Counted from the first letter of the stretch, positions 40,896-52,596 are shown. The stretch is 64,000 nt of DNA from Piscicola geometra (GCA_943735955.1 OX030966.1:5270893-5334892), one strand, 5' to 3'. Notes: generated from the letters alone by a model not told the origin. A program made the numbers and translations.

Positions 40896-43294
40896 ATGGA
40901 CGTAAGTTTCATTAATTTATGAACTTATTTCAATGAAATTGCATTTATAATGTTTAATTTATCTTTTTTACGATCTATAAAATTGTATTAAACGCCTAGT
41001 TTTTGTGAAAGATTGACTTTAAGATAACGTCTAATGCGTTGTTACAGGACTCGGATCAATTCAAGAAACTTTTCATTGGCGGTCTGCATTTGCAGACGAC
41101 TGATCAGTCGTTGAAGGCTTTTTACGAAAAATGGGGAGAAGTAGTCGATTGTATAGTCATGAAAGACCCAAACACCAAAAGGTTTGGTTTTTGAAAATTC
41201 GCGTTTCAACCGTTAAATTATTTTAAAATTTATTAAAATTAATTTGAAGATTAATTCGAAATAGATACCAGATACCAGAAATATAAAATTTTATATAATC
41301 GCCATTTTAAAATTCAAAAAAATCGCCATTTCAAAATTTAAAAAATTCGCCGTTATTTTCAGATCAAGAGGCTTTGGCTTTGTAACTTATAGTGAAGCAC
41401 AGATGGTTGATGACTGTTTAGCTGAAAGACCTCACGTTATAGATGAAAAGCAAGTTGATCCCAAGAGAGCCATGCCAAGGGTGCGTTGCGTTCTTCTGGC
41501 TATTTATTAAGTGTTTAATTTTGATTTAATATATATATAGGAATTATAAACATATCAAAAATACTAACTTCTGTAAAATCTACTCCATGAACACATAACC
41601 CCCGAAAGCATCGACGCCACCTAAATACCACAACTACCACAATTCCATCCGATAATGTAGTCCAAACGTGACGCACAGGATGCCAACAAGCCCGAGCTGC
41701 ACCTCTCCATCAAGAAGGTCTTTGTAGGCGGTATCAAGGAGCCTCTCGGCGAAGAAGACCTCAGAGACTACTTCACGAGGTTTGGCTCCGTCGAAAACAT
41801 CGACATGGTGACCGACAAAGAAACCGGAAAGAAAAGGGGATTTTGCTTTATTACATTCTCGGATACAGACCCTGTTGACAAGATCGTCTGTGAGTTCCTA
41901 TATCATTTCTTCTGAGTTCTTTTTTTATTGAATTTTCATTTTTTAAAATTTATAAATCTGTTCAAAAACCACACACATAGTGATGCGCAACCACACTATA
42001 AACGATATAACTGTGGAGGTGAAGAAGGCAGTCGAAAGGGATGGAAAGGGAGGTATAGTGGGAGCTTTTAGGGGTGGGTGCAATGTATTTATTAATTAAG
42101 TAATTACTTTAATTTCTTGATTAAATACCCACTTAAGATTTAGAACTAGGTTATTTCCACTTAAAGGAATCAATTTCAATTAATTTGGAGAATTCCAAAT
42201 AACACTGGAATCATTCAACCAACAGGAAGGGGGGGTTATGGCATGCAGGGCAGGGGTGGTTATGGTGGAGGTGGTGGTGGTGGTAGCTATGGAGGATATG
42301 GACCCGGATATGGTTCGTTTGCGCCATTGCTTGTTCAAATGCATAGAATAATATTTTTTTAAAAAATTATTAAATGCTTTGATTAATCATTTTCACACAG
42401 TTCGCTTATTTAATTATGAATAATTAGTGATAATAGGAGAATCATCAATGTCAACGACTTGCTTCTTATACAATGTTCCTTAATTGCTTCAATCATCCTC
42501 AAGCGGGTGACTATGGCGGCTATGGTGGTTACGGAGGCGCGAGTGGTGGCTGGAATGGTCCCGGTGGTGGTGGTTGGAGTCACAGCGGTGGCGGTGGAGG
42601 TGGTTATGGCAATGGATACGCACATGGTAGGTGTTTGTGTGTGTGTGTTTGTACTTAGTATGTATGTGTTGGTGTACTATGTATGTTTTTATCTTTGAAT
42701 CTATTCAAACCTCTTTACAATTAACTTCATAATAGATGGAATTTATTTTACCATGAATCATTCAATCTCCTAGCAGGTAGCTTTGGGTCGGGCTATGCCT
42801 CGGGTTACGGGGGAGGTGTCATGAAGAACAATGGCTACTCCCAAAGAGCCGCTGGACCCTACGGAGGTGGTGATGATGGTAATGATGGTGGTGGTGATAG
42901 TAATGATGTGGATATATGACGCTTCTTTTAATTAACACATGAATTCTTAACAAAACATCAATTTCTCGTCCCACGAGGGTATCTTTCAATCCATCATTCA
43001 TCCATCATTCATCCACCCATGCATTCATCCATATATCATTATCATCCATTGCCCCCACTCACCCACTCACGCATCCATCCACCCATCCATCACGCATCCA
43101 TCTACCCATCCATGCATCCATCCACCCATGCATCCTTCCACCTATGCATGCATCCACCCATCATTCAGTGCACCACCACGCGAATGAATGAATGATTGAC
43201 ATGCGCCTCTCCTACAGGTGGGTACGGTGGTTATGGCGCAGGGTATGGGGGTGGTGCCAGTTATGGCGGTGGTGGCGGAGGCATGAAGAGATGA
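40896..43294 (+). CDS. hnRNP A/B-type protein, two RRMs and Gly-rich tail
   Basis: Nuclear RNA-binding protein of the hnRNP A1/A2B1 (fly Hrb87F/Hrb98DE) family, acting in pre-mRNA splicing and mRNA handling. Exons: 40896–40901, 41048–41181, 41363–41480, 41661–41889, 41981–42052, 42226–42312, 42504–42626, 42774–42866 and 43218–43294, giving 312 aa with matching phases. RRM1 has RNP2 LFIGGL at 10–15 and RNP1 RGFGFVTY at 49–56. RRM2 has RNP2 VFVGGI at 106–111 and RNP1 KRGFCFITF at 144–152. The linker DPKRAMPR resembles the family's PKRAV. Residues from about 187 to 312 are Gly/Tyr-rich in GGYGG units, a low-complexity domain. The first coding exon carries only Met-Asp. The eighth exon has a TAGCAG double acceptor (42774 or 42777) and two possible donors (after 42866 or 42878). 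Family-level identity is very secure. Confidence 0.92.
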
Positions 43295-43356
43295 TGATGA
43301 TGATGGGGATGGGCATGATGGATCGAATTAATGGGGCGGGCGCGCAAACTATCCAG

Positions 43357-44371
43357 GTATGCACCTGTGTGTGTGTGTGTTTTTATGTTTGTGTGTGTGT
43401 TTAGGTGGTTGTGTGGTTATGAGTGTAAAAGGCGCATGTGTGTAGGTGTATGCATAGTTAATTAAGTAATCAATTGATATTCATGATGATACTAATTATC
43501 TTTATGATACCCAATATGAATATTAATTAGCCACCACCACCGATAATTCACAGGATTGTAATGTAGTTATGTTGTGTAGGCTTAATGCAAGGTGCATGTA
43601 GGTATCTAGCCTATCCTACCTCTACTCTTCTCCATAGGCTCTCTATAGTTCTGGATCTAAGGATGTTTCTATGTGACGCTATATCTATATATATCACCGT
43701 TATATCTATATTTATAAAAATAATGACTTAATATGAATATTCATAATAAATTAGATTGACTGTTCATATAGTATAGTTACATTGTTACTTTCGTACGTTT
43801 TCCTGTGTATGTCTCGTTATTCAATGCTGTTGCGCTTAATTCAATTGCCGACAATTGCGCAGACTTTTTTTTACCAGAATAAATCTCTTTAGTGTTACAT
43901 TAGGTGGGTAGTTGTCGATGCTGTTGCATTGGTACTTTGTACTATACTAGGTACATTAGTACTACTAGTACTGTACAGTCAAGGCTGCATCATAAGTAGG
44001 TAGGTGGTGAATCTGATGCATGCATGCATGTGCAGTCGTACCACCACCACCACCCACCTTCGCAGCTACCACTTGGCTCCAACCTACCACGACCACCCGG
44101 CCAGCACCAGGCAGGTGAGCGCGCTTGATGGCTGTGCCTGAGGTTCTTCCGAGGCACTTGTAATGCTAGCATGTGCCCCTTTGTAGGCCTAAGAAGAGTA
44201 GGAATGCATTGCCTTATACGATGAAGTGCCGCCAGTATGAGAAAGCTTCAAGACCGCAGTTCGCAGGCTTTCGCACAGAGTTCTCAGGGAGCATTGCACG
44301 TTTCACATGTGTTCATGAAAGCGCAAGAATTCAGTGTTTTCATTTTTCTATTATATTAGATTCGGAATAAA
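43357..44371 (+). other. Probable spliced 3'UTR of the hnRNP gene
   Basis: A strong donor (CCAG|GTATGC at 43,357) lies 62 nt past the stop codon. Downstream, TTCGCAG|CTACC (44,065/44,066), GGCAG|GTGAGC (44,114/44,115) and TTTGTAG|GCC (44,186/44,187) could define a 49-nt UTR exon and a terminal exon. AATAAA signals lie at 43,878–43,883 (unspliced form) and 44,366–44,371 (spliced form). These are motif-based inferences. Confidence 0.45.
44366..44371 (+). terminator. Distal poly(A) signal of the hnRNP gene
   Basis: AATAAA is about 1.07 kb past the hnRNP stop. The convergent gene's poly(A) signals on the other strand (TTTATT at 44,425–44,430 and 44,474–44,479) begin 54 bp away. Confidence 0.5.
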
Positions 44372-44473
44372 TGATCTTAAACAATGTCTGTCTCATTTAT
44401 CTAATTCTATTAGCGCGCGTGTATTTTATTACTGTCCTAACTAGGGATTCTTTATAATTAAAGAAGTTCGTGT

Positions 44474-44479
44474 TTTATT
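44474..44479 (-). terminator. Poly(A) signal of the ZCCHC7-like gene
   Basis: TTTATT on the plus strand reads AATAAA on the minus strand, about 95 bp after the ZCCHC7-like stop. A second one is at 44,425–44,430. Confidence 0.5.
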
Positions 44480-44575
44480 AATCAATAACATACAGAATCG
44501 AATTTCTGAGGCGCTAAGAGCCTAACGGAAATTTTCCTAAACAACAATATACATTGAAGCGACTACACCCCCTTG

Positions 44576-46826
44576 CTAGGTCTTTCGGTTTGGCCTGGAT
44601 GCCTTGGCACTGCCGGGGTGTAAGTTGGGGGCGTGGTGTTTGGCTTGTGAGCTCCTCTCATCAACGTCTCTGGGAAAATCATCGCCTTCGTAATACTTTT
44701 GCAGGCGTTTGTAAGATTTGTTGGTGTTGTTCCAATTGTTAGAAGTGTTGGTTCGCTTGTTCCAGTTGTTGTTTTTGTTATTTTTCCACTTTTTACTAGT
44801 CGTGTTGTTGCTCAAGTTGTTGGTGGTGTCGTAAGTGTTACTAGTGTTTTTCCAGTTGTTGCTGCGGTTGTTTCCGTTACCTTGGAACTTATTTCTTCTG
44901 TAATCTTGGTCTTCATTAAAGACAGGTTCGTCTAACTTGCCCTTGAAGCCACTAATCGGCGTGCTGCTCATGATTTTCTTCTTTTTACTTTTAAAACTTT
45001 TTGGTGTATGAATAGTATTGGCATCATCATTGCCATAAACATCTTCACAGAGAGGGTCGTCATAGTTATCAGCACAGTTGCTGTACTGAGACCTGCCTCT
45101 TCCCCTCTTTCTTGGAGTGCTGCTGCCAAAAGTGCCTCTTCTGGGAGTGTAGGAGGACTCAGTGAAGGAAAGTCGATCAGAGAGGTTGGTTTCATTGTAG
45201 GGATGGAGTGAAGTGGCTTGATTGAGGTATGCACTGCTGCTGCTGCTTCTCCTGAGGCTGCCACCACCACCATTTAAGCTCAAGTAGTCGCCGAGTTCCA
45301 TAGCGGTTTCTGAATGGTGGAAGCTGCTACTCTTGCCACCACCCCTTGCTTTGAATCCTTTGTAACTATCGACAACAGATTCAGTGTTTGCAATGGCGTT
45401 TTTGACGCGGTTTGCTACGCTGGAGTTGTTTAGGTTCTTGATGCTGATCTTGTTCTGGCTTTTGGCGGCGGCAAGACTGTTCACAAAACCACGCTTGGAA
45501 GTTGGAAAAGATGGAGTGGTCGTCACTACCCTGCTCTTTTCATCACTGAAGAGCGCGTTGTTGTAATTCAGATGCATCACCCTTTCATCCTTCCCCACTC
45601 CCCTCCCTCTCTGACCCCCTCTGTCGGGGTAGTGTTGTTGTTGGTGTTGGTGGCCCAAGGGTGGTGTGGTGAGGGGGAGGGATTGGTGGGTAAGTGGTCG
45701 TGGTGTGCTGGCTTGGTAGTCGTATTTGAGGATGAACGGAGAAGTGATGTTGTGGATGTTGTTCATGCGTCTGTCTTTACACACCTGGGAGGGTGTTTAA
45801 TAATGAGAAAAATAATAGAATAAATTTTAATAATATAAAATAAAAAATAATATTAATAATATATGGTTCGAACTATAATAATATAAAATAATATTAATAA
45901 GATATGGTTCAAACTATAATAATATAAAATAATATTAATAAGATATGGTTCGAATGCTGATGCTTCAATATCATTTATAAAACATAATTTTAATAAGAAT
46001 AAAATCAAGATTATGATTATTTAGATGATGGTGTAAGTTGATGATATGGAGAGGATGATAATGATGGTATAGATAATGATGATATAGAGATGATGACAAT
46101 GATGACGATAGTTTCACTAACGTGTCCAAGGTGACCCTGTTTGGCACAATTGAAACAGTGCACCGCCCCACCACCCCCACCCCTCATCTCCCCTCCCACC
46201 ACTCTGCCAGGCCACGAGGTGGTCATGTGATACTGTCTCCAAGAGTCCGGACACTCCTGGGGGGGGGGGGGAATGGTGGGATGGGATTGTGTGAGGGTGG
46301 TGAGGAATGGATATGATGCTGGACAGATTGGTGAAAGGATAAATGGAATGGTAGGACTGTGAAAAGATGGTGGAAGGATAGATGGGATGGTGGAAGGATG
46401 GATGGGATGGTGGAAGGATGGGTAGGATGGTGGAAGGATGGATGGGATGGTAGAAGGATGAGAGGCAAGACATAATGACAAGAAGAAAGAATACAGTTAG
46501 GAGAGTGATTGGTAGGTGAGATGATGATGGAATGCTGGCAGACAACAACCACTCAACAACAACAACCCCTCAACAACAACAACCCCTCAACAACAACAGC
46601 AACAACTACTCACCCTGACCAAATGACCCCTCATTGAGCACCTCAGACACCTGTACTCCTTCACTGACATGCCTCCACACTGCTTCATCGGGTGTCCCTC
46701 CTGATAATGATGATGATTATGATGAAGCTAATAATAAAGCTAAAATCTATTTTAAAAAATTATCTTTCATTTCTTTATCATTTCAACAACAACCACACAC
46801 ACCCACACACCCACACATACACACAC

Positions 46827-46925
<99 letters not shown>

Positions 46926-48163
46926 GACATCTAGAGGTACTTGGTGGCAACGGAAACAGAACTGTTCTTGGCACTTGTTCATGCGGTGACCTTCCCTGGA
47001 GCACAAGATACACCTTATGACCTTCTGGAAGAAGGGTGGGGATAGAAGGGTGATGGAAGGATGGTGGTGGTGGATGATGGAAGGATGGTGGTGGTGGTGG
47101 ATGATGGAAGGGATGAGAGGGTAATTTCATTTAAAAGCATAAACAAAAAAAATATATAAAAATATTTCAAAACTACTTAAAACAAAATAGTAATGAAATA
47201 GTAACCCTTGGTTTGGGGCAGAGGTAGGAGGTGTGTCCGTGGTAGTTGCAGTTGGTGCAACGGCGTCTGCCATGCATGAACGAGTCATCCGACGACTCAC
47301 CCACCCTCCATGACGATGGTGAGTCTGGGGATGGTGGTGTGGAGGAATCGTGGATTTATGAGGGTTTGAATAGGATGGATAAGATAATAAAAGAACTTAT
47401 AATATAATAATAATAATTGTCATTTTTGTATAGCGCCCGGGCACGCAACTGAAACTGAATATAATATATATATATTGTATAATAAAAAGTATAATATTAT
47501 AAATTATATTAATAATAAATTAAATAGGTAAATAAAAGTTATTTTTTATTGATATTGATAATGAAATACAAATTTTATAAGCCTAGTGAAGCTTCTATGG
47601 AGACCTGGCATGCTTTTGAGAATCTCAGTGATCATCTTGTCTTCCGGGTCCGCATTGAAGTTCATTTGCATGTCATCATCATCATCATCATCATCACCAC
47701 CCCCACCATCACTATCTTTTGAATAAGAACTACTCCCTTCATCATCACTATCATCATCTGATGGTGTAGCATCGTCTGAGTCATCACTGCTCTGCTTCAA
47801 GATCTTCTTCAACTCACTTATCGACATGCCAGCACTCTCGAGGGCGTTAGAAATCTTTGAGACTTTATCAGATTTGTTCTTGGACTTTAGGGAACTCACA
47901 CTATCATTACTTCCACATTCCCCTTCAGTCGTTTTATCGGCGTTGAAAGTCTGAGAAACCTCTTCAACTTTGAAGCCAGACGAGGATTCATCAATTTTAC
48001 TCTCTTCAGTTCTGTCAAAGTACACCTGGTAGTACAACTCTTCTTCTTCTTCTGCGTCAGTGAAATTCTCCTCACCAACGTCTTCCGGCCTGGACTCCAC
48101 ACTTCCATGATTCTCGAGGTGCGATGAGAAATGCTCATCAAACTCCCAAGCGGGACTTCCCAT
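44576..48163 (-). CDS. ZCCHC7: ZCCHC7/Air-like protein with five CCHC zinc knuckles
   Basis: RNA-binding component family of the nuclear TRAMP polyadenylation/exosome surveillance complex (yeast Air1/2, human ZCCHC7). Minus-strand exons: 48163–47605, 47324–47206, 47024–46941, 46700–46614, 46256–46122 and 45784–44576, giving 730 aa with matching phases. The acidic N-terminus includes LYYQVYF. Knuckles are CTNCNYHGHTSYLC (209–222), CILCSREGHRMNKC (231–244), CFRCHQEGHPMKQC (249–262), CLRCSMRGHLVREC (272–285) and CFNCAKQGHLGHVC (317–330). The inter-knuckle SWRQYHMTT matches the family's IWRQYH segment, and SPFILKYDY follows the last knuckle as in human ZCCHC7. The C-terminal 400 aa is basic and Asn/Ser-rich. 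Human ZCCHC7 is about 540 aa. The start at 48163 is the first ATG; no ATG lies further upstream in frame. Confidence 0.9.
45829..45955. repeat. 41-bp tandem repeat, three copies, in a ZCCHC7 intron
   Basis: ATAATATAAAATAATATTAA plus GATATGGTTCGAACT recurs with an exact 41-bp period (GGTTC ends at 45,869, 45,910 and 45,951). Confidence 0.85.
46330..46460. repeat. GGTGGAAGGATGGATGGGAT minisatellite in an intron
   Basis: About 18–20 bp units lie in the ZCCHC7-like intron, just upstream (minus strand) of the exon that starts at 46256. Confidence 0.75.
46795..46923. repeat. (CA)n microsatellite in a ZCCHC7 intron
   Basis: About 125 bp of CA lies only about 18 bp from the donor of the exon ending at 46941 (minus strand), so the intron begins with GTACCTCTAG and then (TG)n. 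Confidence 0.9.
47404..47452 (-). mobile_element. Solo 3' tail of the LINE family in ZCCHC7 intron 1
   Basis: The minus strand reads CAGTTGCGTGCCCGGGCGCT, then ATACAAAAATGACAATTATT, almost identical to the 3' terminus of the LINE at 50,743–50,790. It is a severely 5'-truncated insertion of the same family in the opposite orientation, 3.3 kb away. Confidence 0.8.
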
Positions 48164-48590
48164 TTTTATTTTCAAAATTTGACTGGAAAATTTTTATGAA
48201 TAAATAACTTTTAATATATTAATTGAAAAACAAAAATAAATTGCGGATAAAAATAAACAAGATTAAAACACGTTTTCGGCAGAATCAAAAGTTTACTCAC
48301 TTTTTACAAATAACTTATTTTTCAAAATAGATATTTTAATATTTTTTGGTAATTTTGATAATTTTGTTTCTCAATAAATATTAAATAAAAAATTAAAAAA
48401 CTCATTATGCCATTAAGACTTAGTCTAAAATGTATTTAAAAGTGTTTTCTTTTTCTGGGATACTTTGGAAATCGTACTCGGAAGCATAAACATAGCAATA
48501 TAAAAACAGCTGATGGCAATGTTTATTTATTTCTTGAATCAGCTGATTGTTGGTTTCTAACAATAACAAAAAGCGGCCATGTTATTTTAG

Positions 48591-48955
48591 ATTTCGGCAA
48601 ACTATCCAAGGCGAGATATATCGTAAAATGAACAATAACTGAGACTTCTTTTACTTCTTTTTTTAAATATTTTTTAAAAAATTATATGATAGTTCACGAT
48701 ATATATTTCGGCAAACTATCTGAGGCGAGATATATCGTAAAATGAACAATAAATAAGGCTTTACTTCTTTTACGAATAATTTTTTGAGTCATTAAGAATA
48801 GTTTTACTCAGTAATGTCAAATCTGGTATATATTTCGGCAAACTATCTGAAGCGAGTAATATCGTTAAATGAACAATAAATAAGGCTTCTTTACTTCTTT
48901 TATGAATACTTTTTTGAGTAATTAATAATAATTTTACTCAGTAATGTCAAACCTG
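48591..48955. repeat. Degenerate tandem repeat of about 114–127 bp, three copies
   Basis: ATTTCGGCAAACTATC begins copies at 48,591, 48,705 and 48,832. Shared internal words are GGCGAGATATATCGTAAAAT, GAACAATAA, ACTTCTTTTA and TACTCAGTAATGTCAAA. It starts 430 bp upstream of the ZCCHC7-like start codon, so it occupies that gene's 5' flank. Confidence 0.8.
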
Positions 48956-49083
48956 TTCACATTGAAATTAAAATTATTCACATAAAAATAAGTCAAAAGA
49001 TCTGCGTGGTTTTTAACTCTCTAAACTAAACTAATAGGAGAAAAAAATCTTATTAATTTAAAGTATTTTATTTTGCGTGTTAG

Positions 49084-50795
49084 CAATAACAAATCATTCA
49101 TGCTACATGCACGAAGACATCGCCCATTGATCCTTTTCCTCACCAAGTTATAAGACAATGTAGCTCAATATTGTCAAAAGCCATCTCACAGCTCGTCAAC
49201 TTATCTTTCCAAGAAGGATGTTTTCCATCTACTTTCAAAGCAGCCCAAATTACACCAATATTAAAGAAAGCCAACATCGACACAACCAATCCAGCAAATT
49301 ATCGACCTATTTCCAACCTGTCCACCATATCAAAAATTATGGAAAAGGCCGTATTAAAACAACTACAACCTCACATCCCCTCCAATCCAAACTATCCCAG
49401 TCACCAATCAGCCTATAGACCTTACCACTCTACAGAAACAGCCCTACTCCATCTAACTGACCACATTTTCAACGGATGCGACTCAAAAAATACCACCCTC
49501 CTCGCATCACTCGACCTATCAGCAGCCTTCGACACCATCAGCCATTCCATCCTCATCGACAGACTTCATAAAGAATTTGGAGTTGATGGAACAGCTTTAA
49601 ACTGGCTGTCATCTTATTTAGAAAATAGACATTATCAAGTTAAATTAGGTACACACATCTCATCACCAACCAATATACAACACGGCGTTCCTCAAGGCTC
49701 TGTTCTTGGACCGCTTCTTTTCACCACATACATCTCACCTATCTCAAATATAGTCAACCAATTCAACATAACCTACCATAAATATGCTGATGATATACAA
49801 CTTCTTCAATTCATCACACCTAATACATCCAACCAAGCTACTAGTAACCTCACATCTTGCATACAAACCATGGAAACTTGGTTTCTCAATAACTATCTCC
49901 AGTTTAACACCACTAAATCAGAAATAATAAAACTAGGCACCCCTTATCAATTAAATAGTTTAAACACAATATCATCTGTCAACATCAACTCAGATAAAAT
50001 CCCCATCAATAACAATCTCAAAATACTCGGAGTCACCCTAGACAGCTAACTCACTTTCAAAAACCACATCACATCTATCATCCAATCATCACACTATCAT
50101 CTCAAAGCAATCAAACACATACGCCCATTCATTACTACTGATCTCTCCGCCTCACTTTCCCGATGTCTAATACTAAGCAGACTTGACTACTGTAACTCGC
50201 TATTATATAATATCACCAATCAAGAAAGAAATCGTCTACAATCAGTTTTAAACAAGGCGGCTAGAATCACACTCAACTGTGATTACCCAGGCCATCACCT
50301 TGTTCAATCATCAAAGGAAAATCTTATAAAACTCCACTGGCTTCCTATAGACTTTCGAATATCCTTTAAAATAGCCATCACCACATTCAAAATTCTTCAA
50401 ACCTCAATACCGTCATATCTCAGCAAACTCATAACTAAAAAAACATCAAACAAACAACTGCGTTCATCTTCATCTCTTCTCCTCAACCAAGAATCCACTA
50501 CAAACAACATCTCAAAAAGAGCTTTCCGTCACGCAGCTCCAACAACTTGGAATGCCCTTCCACCTGCACTTCGAAGCATCAACCAATTTTCGACTTTCAA
50601 AGCCAAACTGAAAACTCATTACTTTAACTTAGCCTATCATTCTTAATAATTACTCCATGCTACTCTTTGCTCTCCTTTTCATAACATTACTATTATAATT
50701 ATTTTTATTTCTTTATTGCATTACGACGCAGTGAAAGCGCTTCAGTTGCGTGCCCGGGCGCTATACAAAAATGGCAATTATTATTATTATTATTA
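49084..50795 (+). mobile_element. 5'-truncated CR1/L2-type LINE with a premature stop
   Basis: A non-LTR retrotransposon remnant. Reverse transcriptase blocks appear in order: TSPIDPFP, NYRPISNLSTISKIMEK, QSAYRPYHSTETALLHL, LDLSAAFDTISHSILIDRL, HGVPQGSVLGPLLF and YADDIQLLQF with the catalytic YADD. Then come LGVTLDS and, after an in-frame TAA at 50,047–50,049, LTFKNHI...SRLDYCNSLLYN, LHWLPIDFRI and TWNALPPALR, ending at about 50,646. The endonuclease and N-terminus are missing. The 3' end has a hairpin-prone AGCGCTTCAGTTGCGTGCCC/GGGCGCT and an (ATT)n tail. The stop probably arose by one substitution in a Gln codon. Confidence 0.9.
49090..50646 (+). pseudogene. LINE reverse transcriptase fragment
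   Basis: The reading frame is open from about 49,084 to 50,046. It is broken once by TAA and then continues in the same frame to TAA at 50,644–50,646. Because it lacks the endonuclease and has an internal stop, it is dead as an autonomous element. Confidence 0.85.
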
Positions 50796-52560
50796 ACGTT
50801 CAAAACGCATTGGATGTACCGATTGTTTACATCGAATGAATTAAACAATGCGCCCTTTTATAACCATACAGCGATTTAAACATAGGAAATTTATCTATGT
50901 CAATCGTTAATCTCATTTGCATAAATTATGAGTACAATTTCCAAAGTAAACCCTTTTTCTAAGGGGTTGCCAAAAAAATCTTTTGGGTCCATAATCCTTT
51001 ATTTTCTTCATCTTCTTCTTTTGCAACCACTTTGTCTATTTATTCTCTCGCCAAATCCATCAACCCAGGCATGGGTGTATCCAGGGGCTCCCCCTTTTGC
51101 CACGGAATTATTTTACTAAATAGCAAAACGTTGAAAACAAGTATCGTTCAAGTAAAGACTCACAAATACATCATATAAATTAGTTATCTATAACCCTTTG
51201 CATATAATTCAGTACATTACTGTATTCTTTATAGTGTCGTTTTGTTTAATGGAAAAATATTCTGCTAAGCTAGAGCCAGAAACAAATATGTTACAAATAC
51301 AGTCATTTGACATTACTTTGGACCTGTTCAAAGGTCATCGAGAAAAGGCAGAGAATGCAAGAGATTATCTTTTGAATGCAAGAGATTTCGCAAAAAATCT
51401 ATAGGTTTGAATGCAATAGTCGATAAAAAAAGTAGCTTTACAGCTCAAACCCCATTTGAGATTAGGAGAAGATGTTTAAAAATGGCATACTCGGATTCAA
51501 TCTTTAAAATTATATTATCTCATGATTTATTTTATTTGCAGCTCTGATGTCAAAAGCTAAAACTTTGATTTAGTTTTTCGAATGTGTGTGGGGTTTTTTC
51601 ATAATAAGTACAAACTTCAAATATTCATGAAGAAACCTAAGAACCATCTTCCAAGTGAACATCACGACTTTCAACTTTATCGATTTTTGCCAATTCTTGC
51701 CTCCCCTGCCTACTTAAAATATAAGCCCTTTCATAAATGATGTTTAATGTAGTTTTGCCTTTTACGTAATCGTTCCAAAATTTTAATGTTTGTAATAAAA
51801 TGATTTATTCACCACTTTAGTTAACTTGTTTAAAATAAATCGATTAAGTAATTGTTGTGCAATAACGTTAGAATAAAATTATCTTAATAAAATATTAACA
51901 AATATTTATTGAAAATGATGGACATTTATATATTGCAAAAACTAAACATTTAATTTCAATATAAAAAGACAAAATATAGAAAAGTATTCGAATAAGGATG
52001 GTAATGGATGTTTAGAAGTAACGAGTAACGTAAAATATGTTCGGACACCCATAATGTTCAGACATTATAATTTTTGAGGGAAATAATTGTACTTTTAGGT
52101 CCTCAATTCATGAATTGAAAAAAATGAATGTTTATGGTGGAAATTGTGGCAAAAAAGAAAAATGCTCGCAACGAATTTCAATAATATGATGACTAATTTA
52201 ATTTAACTAAGAATAGAAAACCTACAGAAAAAATAACTTTTATTTATCAATTTTGATTATTTCGGGATAAAATCAAAGTATTTATTTTCTTACATTGAAA
52301 GAAAACTATATTAAAATGTGCGAATACGTTGGTTTATAAATTTAAATCATTTAAATAAATCTAAACCTGAGTTGATAAGGGGAAAAAATGTATGAAAATA
52401 ATAGATTGATTCTGAGAAGCAAAGACGTCATCACGCCTACAACATCGTCTATCTGAAACTATAGTTAGTGGCCACAGCCTCGCTGGCGTAGTTATTTTAA
52501 GTGTTTTAATTTTTATTCAAACAAATCAAATGTAAGTAAAAATCAATTTATTAATATTTA
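50796..52560. other. Spacer with one decayed ORF
   Basis: Mostly A/T-rich. A 60–70-codon open stretch lies at 51,198–51,404 (LQIQSFDITLDLFKGHREKA). After a one-base frame change it appears to continue as LNAIVDKKSSFTAQTPFEIR to about 51,480. The style recalls DUF4371/hAT transposon-related proteins, but this is a weak impression. Nothing else was recognised. Confidence 0.35.
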
Positions 52561-52588
52561 TTATTAAATAAAGATCTTCACTGAGGTG

Positions 52589-52596
52589 TATAAAAG
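52589..52596 (+). promoter_or_regulatory. TATA box of the chitinase-like gene
   Basis: TATAAAAG lies 42 bp before the start codon, placing transcription start near 52,615–52,622 and giving a very short 5'UTR. It fits a regulated, secreted-protein gene. Confidence 0.7.

Noticed and set aside
50928..51119. 63-codon frame (SKVNPFSKGLPKK...) as a small gene
   Set aside because: No family resemblance, no promoter or splice evidence, and it is short enough to be chance in this spacer.
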